The notes beneath the pieces were generated by a model. That model ran no database searches and had not been told where the DNA came from. It saw only the letters and a program-made list of their open reading frames with translations. Below are positions 26,183 to 34,344 of a stretch of DNA of 64,000 nucleotides, piece after piece. Source of the stretch: Glo-17 sp964549735 (GTDB taxonomy: Bacteria > Krumholzibacteriota > Krumholzibacteriia > LZORAL124-64-63); the NCBI GenBank assembly GCA_964549735.1, contig CAZJWO010000002.1, forward strand, positions 1 to 64,000, read 5' to 3'. Numbering within the stretch: the first letter of the stretch is position 1; each line of letters starts with the position of its first letter. The position numbers and the translations under genes were made by a program.

Positions 26183-28801
26183 TTACTTCAACAACGTCAT
26201 CTTACGCGACTGGACGTAGCCGTCGTCCGTCGTCAGCCGGTAGAAGTAGGTGCCGCTGGTCGCCAGACGTCCCTGGTCGTCGCGGCCGTCCCACATGTAG
26301 GAGTCGTAGTCGCCCGCCGCGAGCGGCGCGTCGACGACGGTCCGCACCTTGCGGCCGCGCACGTCGAAGACCGCCAGCTCGACCCGCGCGTCGCGCTCGA
26401 GGCTGAAGCTGAAGGTCGTCGCGGGGTTGAACGGGTTGGGGTAGTTGGCCTTCAACGCCGTCAGCACCGGCACGGCCGGCGCTGCATTGCCGCCGCTGGG
26501 CAGGATGATCGTGCGTCCGGTGGGAGCGGTCACGCAAAGGTGATCGACCCAGTTGCCGCCGACCCATGGCGTGCCGTTGTAGACGCGGATCACGATGCGC
26601 AGGCCGTAACCGTCGCGATCGGCGGGCACGGTCCACGTCCAGTCCAGCTGCTTCCACTCGTTCGTGCCGCCGCTGTAGGTCTCGTTGCCGCCGGCGGAAC
26701 CGACGAAGTCGAAGACCGTGCCGTCGGGCGCGGTCCACTCGCCCCACAGGCGCAGCTGCGGCCAGTTGTTGCTGCCATCGACCAGGTCCAGGGTCTGGAT
26801 GCTGGCGTAGATCTCGTCGCCGACGACGACGGCGGGAATCCAGGCCACGAAACCGGCGGGCGTGCCGCTGCCCTCGGTCTCGTAGATCGCGAGGGCGTAG
26901 CTGCCCTCGTACGCCTGGGCGTCGGTGTTCTCGATGTGAATCTGGTCGGGCAGGAAGGCGCCCAGGACCGTGCCGCCGTCCTCCCAGCCGTAGCAGACGG
27001 TCTGCGTGTCCGGCTCGAAGATGACCGCGACCGTCGGATTCGGATCGATGAGGTTGCCGGCGAGGTCCTCGACATCGCTGATCGCGACCGAATGCTCCGT
27101 GCCCGAGATGGACGCGGCCAGGGTCAGCACGATGTAGGACATGTCGTCCTGGCGCTCGGCCGCCACCACGGCGACGGTGTTGCCGGGGTTGGCCGTCTCG
27201 TAGACGGCGTAGTTCGCCGTCGCCTCGCCGGTCGTGATGTCGATGGGCTCGCTGAACTGCAGCCGGACCGAGGTCGGCTGCGTCAGCAGGGTCGCCACGA
27301 GCGTCGGCCGCGTGGTGTCCTGGAGCTTGACCAGGTCGCTGGACAGGCCGACGATGATCTGGCCGTCCTGGTTGAAGCTGCCGCCGGCGCCCGCGGCTTG
27401 CAGGATCTCGCCCACCAGCCAGTTCGGCATGTCGGGCTCGAGATCGTCATCGACGCGCACGACCACCGGGCCCGTGCCGTCATCGATGGTGAAGTTGTGC
27501 GCGGGGTTGGTGCCGCTGCTCGTGGCGATCGCGGTGATCGGTCCGGAAGCCTTGATGTAGCTGCCCTCGTTGGCCGGCAGCGCCGCGTCGCCGGTCGAAA
27601 GCACGACGGGCACGAGCGGCGGGTTGCCGGTGCTGACCAGCTCGACCTCGTAGTTCTGCAGCTGCAGGGTCGTGAAGTACTTGCCCACCGTGCCGCTGAC
27701 CTTCACGATGTAGTCGACGTCGTTCAGCAGGTCCATGCCGGTGCTGCGGATCGTGCCGAAGACGTTCAGGCCGCGGCCGTCGGCGCCCTGGATGTAGGCG
27801 GCGACGCTCACGCCGTCAGCCCGGTAGTCGCCCGGGATGTAGACCTGACCCTGGACCTTGACGACCTGCCCTTCATAGGTCGCGTAGTCGTCGTGGAGCG
27901 AACCGATCGGCACGATGACCTCGGGTCCGACCGTGTAGCTGTAGTAGCCGGTCGCCGGATTGCGGCTGGGCAGGCCGTCGTTGTCCAGCGCCGAGACGTA
28001 ATACTCGACGAAATCGCCGTTGGCGCCGCCGGGGATCGTGGCGGTGTACGTGTCGCCCGCCAGGAGGGACATCGGCGCGCTCGTCTCGCCGCCGCCATTG
28101 ACCTGATAGTGCAACGTCACGCTCGCGACGGTGCCGTCGTTGTCCACGACGTCCGCCGAGACCGTCACCGGGTTGCCGGCCTGCGGCAGCAGGCTGCGGT
28201 GGTAGACGTTCGTGATCGCCGGGGGCAGGCCGGTGGCCGGGCTCGGGAACTGGATGGTCGCGTGGTTCGGCGCGATGACGCACAGGTAGTCGATCCAGTT
28301 CGAACCGGCCCACGGACTCGCGTTGTACGGCCGGATCTCGACGATCAGGCCCTCGCCGTCCCGCTCGACCGGCACGGTCCAGGTGTAGCCGAGCTCGGTC
28401 CAGTCGACGCCGCCGCTGTAGGTCGCCGAGCCGCTGGCGCTGCCGGAATAGGAGTTGACGTCGCCGCCGACCGGGGTCCAGTGGCCCCAGATGCGCACGG
28501 AGGGGTTGCCGGTGATCAGGTCCAGCGTCTGGACCGTGGCCGTGACCTGATCGCCCGCTTGCAGGTTGGTGATCCAGGCCACGTAGGCCTGAGGCGTGCC
28601 GCCGTCGGCGTTCTTGTAGATCTCGAGGCTGCGGCTGCCCTCGTAGTACTGGTCGCCCGTGTTCGCGACGTACAAGATGCCGGGTAGGTAGGCGCTCAAC
28701 ACGGTACCGCCGTCCTCCCAGCCATAGCACAGATTCTGCTGCGCCTGGGCGACGCCGGCGGTCAACGAAAGGGCCAGAACGATCGCAAGCAAGGTCCTCA
28801 T
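26183..28801 (-). CDS. Secreted protein with duplicated CYGWEDGGT modules and FlgD-like tail
   Basis: 872 residues, no enzyme motif recognised. Signal peptide to about residue 21 (TAGVAQAQ). The first ~170 residues and residues ~603-775 are copies of one jelly-roll-like module: each begins CYGWEDGGTVL.A.LP, continues through YEGS..L.IY, VAWI and QTLDL, and ends (D/N)W(V/I)D(Y/H)LCV. Between them are an Ig-like domain (about 200-300), an OB-fold-like region (about 310-480) and a SbsA/Big-type Ig domain (about 520-595). The C-terminal FlgD/sorting-type domain runs from NYPNPFNPATTF to SRKMTLLK. ATG 28801 is preceded by AGGGAGAG. It is a single-gene unit with its own promoter and terminator. Carbohydrate binding would fit the modules but is unproven. 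Confidence 0.85.
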   Translation of the reverse strand: MRTLLAIVLALSLTAGVAQAQQNLCYGWEDGGTVLSAYLPGILYVANTGDQYYEGSRSLEIYKNADGGTPQAYVAWITNLQAGDQVTATVQTLDLITGNPSVRIWGHWTPVGGDVNSYSGSASGSATYSGGVDWTELGYTWTVPVERDGEGLIVEIRPYNASPWAGSNWIDYLCVIAPNHATIQFPSPATGLPPAITNVYHRSLLPQAGNPVTVSADVVDNDGTVASVTLHYQVNGGGETSAPMSLLAGDTYTATIPGGANGDFVEYYVSALDNDGLPSRNPATGYYSYTVGPEVIVPIGSLHDDYATYEGQVVKVQGQVYIPGDYRADGVSVAAYIQGADGRGLNVFGTIRSTGMDLLNDVDYIVKVSGTVGKYFTTLQLQNYEVELVSTGNPPLVPVVLSTGDAALPANEGSYIKASGPITAIATSSGTNPAHNFTIDDGTGPVVVRVDDDLEPDMPNWLVGEILQAAGAGGSFNQDGQIIVGLSSDLVKLQDTTRPTLVATLLTQPTSVRLQFSEPIDITTGEATANYAVYETANPGNTVAVVAAERQDDMSYIVLTLAASISGTEHSVAISDVEDLAGNLIDPNPTVAVIFEPDTQTVCYGWEDGGTVLGAFLPDQIHIENTDAQAYEGSYALAIYETEGSGTPAGFVAWIPAVVVGDEIYASIQTLDLVDGSNNWPQLRLWGEWTAPDGTVFDFVGSAGGNETYSGGTNEWKQLDWTWTVPADRDGYGLRIVIRVYNGTPWVGGNWVDHLCVTAPTGRTIILPSGGNAAPAVPVLTALKANYPNPFNPATTFSFSLERDARVELAVFDVRGRKVRTVVDAPLAAGDYDSYMWDGRDDQGRLATSGTYFYRLTTDDGYVQSRKMTLLK

Positions 28802-28895
28802 GGTACTCTCCCTGCTGAGAATGCCGCGCGCGACTGCCGAGGAGACCCCGAGCGCGCGACGAACTGGGGGGCTCGTAGCGTACGACGTCACTAGA

Positions 28896-28924
28896 ATAGC
28901 ACAATTGGACAAGGTTTTTGTAAA
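28896..28924 (-). promoter_or_regulatory. Promoter of the 872-aa secreted protein gene
   Basis: Minus strand TTTACA (28919-28924), 17-base spacer, TGCTAT (28896-28901), with an alternative -10 TATTCT two bases on, in an AT-rich island 95 bases before the start codon. Confidence 0.5.
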
Positions 28925-29015
28925 AAATCTCCGAGATTTCGACCACGCGCGTAAAACCCGCTCAAGTCGGATCGCAATAAGCCGATATCGAAACCTAACA
29001 AGGAGTTAGCGCTGC

Positions 29016-30785
29016 ATGACCCGACCCCGCCCGCCATCCGGACGCGCGGATCGCCGCGCGGCGGACAACGGCATCGCGACCGCGACCGGACTGGATGCGG
29101 CGGCAGGCGCCGCTGCGGATCCCCGTCGCGGCGAGTTCCTGCGGTCCGAGCACCGGTTCCGCGCCTACTACGAGGCCAACAGCGACGCGATCATGACCCT
29201 GGACGGCCGCGGCTTCCTGGACTGCAACGCGGCGACCCTCCGGCTCTTCGGGTGCGCCAACCGTGCCGAGTTCCTGGCGAAACACCCCGGCGAACTCTCG
29301 CCGCCGCTACAGCCGTGCGGCACCGATTCCATCACGTTGGCCGATGAACGCATCGCGACCGCGCTGAAGCGCGGCTATCTGCGGTTCGAATGGGTGCACC
29401 GGCGCATCGATTCGGGCGAGCCTTTCCCCGCCGAGGTGCTGCTGCAGCCTCTCGAACTGGACGGGCAGGCGCTGTTGCAGGCGGTCGTGCGCGACATCAC
29501 GGACCGCAAACGCATCGAGCTGGCCCTGCGCGAGACCAACCGCCGCCTCGAGCAGGCCACGGCGGCGGCGAGCCGCATGGCGATCCAGGCCGAGCTGGCG
29601 AACAAGGCCAAGAGCGAGTTCCTGGCGAACATGAGCCACGAGATCCGCACGCCGATGAACGGCATCATCGGCATGGCCGAGTATCTGGGGAGCACCGACC
29701 TGGACGTCGAGCAGCGCCAGTGCGTGCACGTGCTGCGCTCGAGCGGCGACGCGCTGCTCGGCATCATCAACGACATCCTGGACTTCTCGAAGATCGAGGC
29801 CAATAAACTGTCCCTGGAGGACCAGGAGTTCGCGCCGCGCACGGTCCTGGCCGAAGCCGTGGAACTGATCGCGCTGCGAGCCCGCGAGAAGGACCTGGAC
29901 ATCGCCTGTCAGATCGATCCGCGCCTGCCCGCCGCTCTGCGCGGCGACCCGGGCAGGCTGCGCCAGATCCTGCTGAACCTCGGCAGCAACGCCGTGAAGT
30001 TCACCCTGAAGGGAGTCGTGACGCTGACGGTCGAACTGGTCGAGGATCGCCACGACGACGTCACGCTGCGCTTCGCGGTCACCGACACCGGCATCGGCAT
30101 CGCCGCCGCGGATCAGGCCACCCTGTTCCACCCCTTCACGCAGGTCGATGGTTCGACGACCCGCCGCTATGGCGGTACCGGGTTGGGTCTGGCCATCTGC
30201 CGGCAACTGGTCGAGCTGATGGGTGGCGAGATCGGCCTGACCAGCCAGCCGGATCACGGCTCCACGTTCTGGTTCACGGTCGTCCTCGGCAAGGCGGACC
30301 CCGCCGCAGGCGTCGCCGCGGGCGAGGCGGCGAACGACGCCGCGGCCCGCGAGCCGACGCGGCCGCCGGCGGGCGACGACGGCGACCGCGCGCCCCGCAT
30401 CCTGCTCGCCGAGGACAACCCGACGAACCAGTTCGTGGCCCGCAAGATCCTGGCGCAGCTCGGCTACAGCGTCGACACGGTCGAGACCGGGAGCGAGGCC
30501 GTCGCGGCCTTGCGCAGCACCGCCTACGACCTCGTGCTCATGGACTGCCAGATGCCGGAGATGGACGGCTTCGAAGCGACCCGCCTGATCCGCGACCCCC
30601 GATCCGGAGCCCTGGACCCCCGGGTGCCGATCGTCGCGATGACCGCCCACGCGATGATCGGAGATCGCGAGCGCTGCCTGGCCGCGGGTATGGACGATTA
30701 CCTGAGCAAGCCGGTCCAGAGCCGCAAGCTCTACGAGATCCTGTCGCGCTGGCTCGGCTTGACCTCTCGCCCCGCGGGACGCTAG
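29016..30785 (+). CDS. Soluble PAS hybrid histidine kinase with receiver domain
   Basis: 589 residues, no membrane segment. In order: PAS domain (about 42-165), short coiled coil, HisKA with phospho-acceptor His208 in NMSHEIRTPMNG, HATPase_c with N-box NLGSNAVKF, G1 DTGIGI and G2 GGTGLGLAIC, an Ala/Pro linker, and a C-terminal receiver (AEDNPTNQ, acceptor Asp in LVLMDCQMPEMDG, Lys in LSKPV). This is the BarA/ArcB-like order without transmembrane sensor or HPt, so a separate phosphotransfer protein is expected elsewhere. Ribosome site AAGGAG lies 10 bases before ATG. It diverges from the 872-aa protein gene across a 214-base AT-rich gap. Confidence 0.94.
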   Translation: MTRPRPPSGRADRRAADNGIATATGLDAAAGAAADPRRGEFLRSEHRFRAYYEANSDAIMTLDGRGFLDCNAATLRLFGCANRAEFLAKHPGELSPPLQPCGTDSITLADERIATALKRGYLRFEWVHRRIDSGEPFPAEVLLQPLELDGQALLQAVVRDITDRKRIELALRETNRRLEQATAAASRMAIQAELANKAKSEFLANMSHEIRTPMNGIIGMAEYLGSTDLDVEQRQCVHVLRSSGDALLGIINDILDFSKIEANKLSLEDQEFAPRTVLAEAVELIALRAREKDLDIACQIDPRLPAALRGDPGRLRQILLNLGSNAVKFTLKGVVTLTVELVEDRHDDVTLRFAVTDTGIGIAAADQATLFHPFTQVDGSTTRRYGGTGLGLAICRQLVELMGGEIGLTSQPDHGSTFWFTVVLGKADPAAGVAAGEAANDAAAREPTRPPAGDDGDRAPRILLAEDNPTNQFVARKILAQLGYSVDTVETGSEAVAALRSTAYDLVLMDCQMPEMDGFEATRLIRDPRSGALDPRVPIVAMTAHAMIGDRERCLAAGMDDYLSKPVQSRKLYEILSRWLGLTSRPAGR

Positions 30786-30807
30786 CCCGCCCGCGCCCGC
30801 GGTCCGT

Positions 30808-31470
30808 TCAGGCGAGCCAGGCGACGGCCCGCGCCGGCGCACCGTCGGCCGCGGCGATCTTCAGCGGCAGGCAGCAGAACACCAGGCGCCGTCCGACGAG
30901 CGGCCGCAGCCCCGTCAGGTTCTCCACGATCACCAGGCCGCGCCGCAACAGGATGCGGTGGATCGGAAGGCGCGGTGCGCCGGCGGCGTCGATCGAGACG
31001 GCGTCGATGCCGATGCCGCGCAGGCCGCCGTCTGCGAGCCAGCGCGCGGCCGCCGGCGTCAAGACGGGGTACCCTTCGTAGTACGAGGACTCGCTCCAGC
31101 GGTCCGACCAGTCCGTGCACAGCAGCACGAAATCCAGGCTGGCGAGATCAGGGAGCTGAGCCTGCAATTCCGGCAACTCGATCCGACCGTCCGCGGACAG
31201 CGCGGCATCGGCCACTGCCGCGCGGCCGATCAGGCGATCGGCCGGGTAGGCGTCGAGGGTCGCGCCGTCCGGCAGCATGTGCGCCGGCGTGTCGAGATGC
31301 GTTCCGGTGTGCGTCAGCAGGCTCACGCGCTGTTCGGCGAAGCCGTGTTCGGCGATCGTGAACGGACGGCTGAACTCCGGCGGCGCGGTGCCCGGATAAT
31401 GCGGCATGCCGGGAGCGATCGTGTGCGTGAGATCGACGATCTCCGGCGTGGTCCAGCTCGGTTCGGTCAT
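30808..31470 (-). CDS. Cyclase-family metal hydrolase (kynurenine formamidase-like)
   Basis: 220 residues, the normal family size. The metal-binding signature HTGTHLDTPAHMLPDG is intact, with further family features DLTHTIAPGMPHYPGT and GIDAVSID. Relatives include KynB and isatin hydrolase, which open amide or lactam bonds with bound metal. Last gene of the minus-strand ligase/AsnB/ACP cassette. An alternative ATG at 31512 lies 6 bases after the SET gene's stop and would add 14 residues; I prefer 31470 because the family begins near TTPEIVDLTH. No other kynurenine-pathway gene is present, so a role tied to the cassette's product is more likely than tryptophan breakdown. Confidence 0.85.
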   Translation of the reverse strand: MTEPSWTTPEIVDLTHTIAPGMPHYPGTAPPEFSRPFTIAEHGFAEQRVSLLTHTGTHLDTPAHMLPDGATLDAYPADRLIGRAAVADAALSADGRIELPELQAQLPDLASLDFVLLCTDWSDRWSESSYYEGYPVLTPAAARWLADGGLRGIGIDAVSIDAAGAPRLPIHRILLRRGLVIVENLTGLRPLVGRRLVFCCLPLKIAAADGAPARAVAWLA

Positions 31471-31518
31471 GTCGCCCTGCCATTTCCGGCGCACCGCGCG
31501 GTCGGTGCGCATCTCGTG

Positions 31519-31875
31519 TCAGCGGACGTCGAACCAGGGCGCGCACTCGTACCGGTGCACGATCTCCTGTCCGGCGGCGATGTCGCGCAGCGCGACGAAA
31601 TAGATCAGACCCTGCTCCTTGTCGCGCTGCGTGTACGCGTTGGGTTCATCGGCGTGATTGTAGATCAGGCTGAAGCCCAGCGGTATCGCGCAGCGGTGCT
31701 CGCCCCAGTCGAAGTAGTAGTCCCGCAGGGCCGTGTGATTTAGCAGCTCGTATTGATCGTCGTCCAGAACGATCACCGGCGCCTGCTCGATGATCTCCCC
31801 GGCGTGGAAGTCGCGCCGGGCGAAGACGCCGCGTCCCTTGCCCACGCTCGCGCGGATCTCGATGTCCTGATCCAT
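31519..31875 (-). CDS. Minimal SET-domain protein
   Basis: 118 residues that consist of little more than a SET domain. Recognisable parts are GKGRGVFARRDFHAGEIIEQAP (N-terminal, part of the cofactor site), the pseudoknot motif YNHADEPNA, and the GQEIVHRYE strand. SET proteins transfer methyl groups from SAM to lysines; free-standing bacterial forms are poorly characterised. The position between an acyl carrier protein and a cyclase on one strand suggests that its target is in the same pathway. A GAGGGAG site lies about 12 bases before ATG. Confidence 0.85.
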   Translation of the reverse strand: MDQDIEIRASVGKGRGVFARRDFHAGEIIEQAPVIVLDDDQYELLNHTALRDYYFDWGEHRCAIPLGFSLIYNHADEPNAYTQRDKEQGLIYFVALRDIAAGQEIVHRYECAPWFDVR

Positions 31876-31957
31876 GGCCTACACACTCCCTCAGCGCTTG
31901 AAGAAGCACGTGTGCCGTCGGTGCTGAACGGAGAGAACGGCTTCGGCCGACCGGCCG

Positions 31958-32209
31958 TCAGGCGGCGGCCTTCTTGCGGCGGATGAATCCGACCAGGTTG
32001 TTGACCGAGTCGAGGTTCTCGGGCATGAGATCCTCGTCCTGGATCTGCAGGCCGTGGTCGCCCTCCAGATACGCGACGAGCTCCATGACGCCGACCGAGT
32101 CGATGATCCCGGTGTCCAGCAACGACTGGTCGTCGCTCGTCAGGGGGTTTTCGTCGCCGAACAGGAAGTTCTCCACGATGTAGCTGCGAATCTTGTCCCG
32201 CAATTCCAT
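31958..32209 (-). CDS. Acyl carrier protein
   Basis: 83 residues. The phosphopantetheine-attachment serine is in GIIDSVGVMELVAYLE, matching the DS(V/L) motif, and the helical pattern of an ACP/PCP is clear. ATG 32209 is preceded by GGAG at a good distance; a TTG at 32224 is less likely. It carries a Lys-rich C-terminus (RRKKAAA). Neighbours are an acyl-AMP ligase and an AsnB-type amidotransferase, so this ACP is presumably loaded by that ligase rather than being the fatty-acid-synthesis ACP. Confidence 0.93.
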   Translation of the reverse strand: MELRDKIRSYIVENFLFGDENPLTSDDQSLLDTGIIDSVGVMELVAYLEGDHGLQIQDEDLMPENLDSVNNLVGFIRRKKAAA

Positions 32210-32264
32210 GGCGGCGTTCTCCAAGGGTCGAGTGTCCTGTCAACAGCGGGTTAAGATCGCTCCT

Positions 32265-34340
32265 CTAGCCCGCCGGCGCCACACGCCAGACCAACTCCCC
32301 GGGGGCCAGGGCCGAGCTGTCCAGGCGGCTCGACAGCTCGGGGCCGAATTGCTGCACCAGCAGCTGGGCGCTGAGCACGCCCACGAAAGCCATGTTCTCG
32401 CGGGCGGCCGTCAGCCGGCCGGCCTCCCATTTACGCTGCAAGCTGGCGACCCTCTCCGGCCGCCAGAAGCCCGCCGCGGCCAGCGCGGACGCGCTGAGTC
32501 GCTCGCGCGCCAGTTCGCGCCCGGCGCCGGCGACGAAGCTGGCGCTGTCCGGCGCCCGGTAGGGCTGCTTGTCGCGCGCGACGATCGGCGGCGGCAGCAG
32601 GTCGGCCACGGCCTGCTTCAGCAACGATTTCTCGTTGAGCGACTGCAGCTTGGCCGAGGCCGGCACGGTGGCGGCGAAGGCCCCCACGTCGGGATCGAGG
32701 AACGGGAAGCGGCCCTCCACCGAGTGCCCCATGAGCATCCGGTCGCCCTGGGAGTTGAGCAGGTAGCCCGACAGGAAGGTGGTCATCTCCAGGTACTGCG
32801 CGCGGGCCACGGGCCCCCAGTCGGCGAACGCGGCCGGCAGGGCGGCGGCCAGGCGCTGCTCCGGCTCGCCGCGCCGCAACGCCGCCGCCGCCTCGTCGGC
32901 GAGCAGGGAGGTCATCATGCCGGTGTTGGCCCAGCGCGGCCGGTGGCTGAAGAACGGCTCGTCGGGGCGGTCCAGACCCTGGCCGTAGAAGCGCGCCAGG
33001 AATTGCGGCGGCGACAGCTCCAGATAGGGGTACAGCCGCGTCAGCAGCAACGCGCGCCGCTCGTCCGCGGGACGGCGGCTCCAGAACCGGCGGACCTTGG
33101 CCTCGCGGAAGATGTTGTAGCCGACCCAGACCTCGTCGGCGCCCTCGCCGGTCAGCACGACCTTGTACTGCTCGCCGCGCACCAGGCTCGACAACGCGTA
33201 GAGCGGCGCCGGCGCCGTGCGCAGGATCGGCGTCTCGGCATGCCAGATGACCGCGGGGAAATCCCGCGCGATGTCGGCGGCGCCGACGGTGATCAGGCGG
33301 TGGTCGGTGCCCAGATGGGCGACCATCAGCCGCTGCCAGGCCGATTCGTCGAAGGCGCTGTCCTCGAAACCCACGGAGAACGTCTTCAGACGCCGGTCGG
33401 TGTAGCGGTGGATGATCGCCGCGATGGCCGAAGAATCGAGACCGCCGGAGAGGTAGGCGCCCACCGGCACGTCGGCGCGCAGGCGCAGCACCGCGGCCTG
33501 GACCAGGCGCTCGCGCAGTTCGTCGGCCAGCCGGCGCTGCTCCTGCCGGTCCACGAAGCGGCGGTCCTCGTCCGCCGGCAGGAACGTCGGATGCCAGAAG
33601 CGGCGCAGGCGCAGGCGCGACGGCCAACCCGGCGCGGCCATCATGGACGCCGCGGACGCCCCCGCGGCCGGCTGCCCGCTCGCCGCCCGCTCCTCGCCAG
33701 CGTCGAGAACCAGCGTCGCGGTGTGGCCCGCCGGCAGCTGCACGACGCCCCGGAACACGGTGCGCGGCGGCACGGTCACCCAGTAGGTGAAGACCTCGGC
33801 GACCGCCTCGGGGTCGACCGCGGGCTGGAAGCCAGGCCAGGCCGCCAGCGCCTTGACCTCCGAGGCGAAGAGCAGGTGGCCGGCGTGCTCGGCGACGTAG
33901 AGCGGCCGCACGCCGTAGCGGTCGCGGGCCAGGAAGAGGGTGCGGCGCGCCGAGTCCCAGATCGCGATGGCGAACTGGCCGTTGAATCGGTCGACGCAGC
34001 GGTCGCCCCATTGCTCGTAGGCGTGGACGATGACTTCGGTGTCCGAACGCGTGCGCAGGACGTGGCCCAGGGCCTCCAACTCGTGCGCCAGCTCGATGTA
34101 GTTGAAGATCTCGCCATTGAAGACGATCCAGCGGCTGGCGTCCTCGCTGGTCAGCGGCTGCTGGCCGGTCACCAGGTCGATGATGCTCAGGCGCGTATGG
34201 CCCAGGAAGGCGCGGTCGTCCCGCCAGGCTCCGAACTCGTCCGGGCCGCGGTGGCGCAAGGCGCCGACCATGCGCTCCGGCACGCCGTCGCGCAAACGCA
34301 GGGGTCCGTCGAGGGACACGACGCCACAGATGCCGCACAC
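32265..34340 (-). CDS. asnB: Glutamine-dependent asparagine synthetase-like amidotransferase
   Basis: 691 residues, longer than E. coli AsnB (554). The N-terminal nucleophile is present (MCGICGV, Cys2 after Met removal) with the glutaminase motifs ALRHRGPDEFG and NGEIFNY. The synthetase half has the PP-loop LSGGLDSSAIAA and the downstream GEGADEVWVGYN. It would use glutamine and ATP to amidate a carboxylate through an acyl-adenylate. The start lies 4 bases after the acyl-AMP ligase stop. AsnB homologues of this length paired with ligase and ACP genes occur in exosortase-associated and natural-product loci, so the real substrate is probably not aspartate. Confidence 0.92.
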   Translation of the reverse strand: MCGICGVVSLDGPLRLRDGVPERMVGALRHRGPDEFGAWRDDRAFLGHTRLSIIDLVTGQQPLTSEDASRWIVFNGEIFNYIELAHELEALGHVLRTRSDTEVIVHAYEQWGDRCVDRFNGQFAIAIWDSARRTLFLARDRYGVRPLYVAEHAGHLLFASEVKALAAWPGFQPAVDPEAVAEVFTYWVTVPPRTVFRGVVQLPAGHTATLVLDAGEERAASGQPAAGASAASMMAAPGWPSRLRLRRFWHPTFLPADEDRRFVDRQEQRRLADELRERLVQAAVLRLRADVPVGAYLSGGLDSSAIAAIIHRYTDRRLKTFSVGFEDSAFDESAWQRLMVAHLGTDHRLITVGAADIARDFPAVIWHAETPILRTAPAPLYALSSLVRGEQYKVVLTGEGADEVWVGYNIFREAKVRRFWSRRPADERRALLLTRLYPYLELSPPQFLARFYGQGLDRPDEPFFSHRPRWANTGMMTSLLADEAAAALRRGEPEQRLAAALPAAFADWGPVARAQYLEMTTFLSGYLLNSQGDRMLMGHSVEGRFPFLDPDVGAFAATVPASAKLQSLNEKSLLKQAVADLLPPPIVARDKQPYRAPDSASFVAGAGRELARERLSASALAAAGFWRPERVASLQRKWEAGRLTAARENMAFVGVLSAQLLVQQFGPELSSRLDSSALAPGELVWRVAPAG

Positions 34341-34344
34341 GGGG

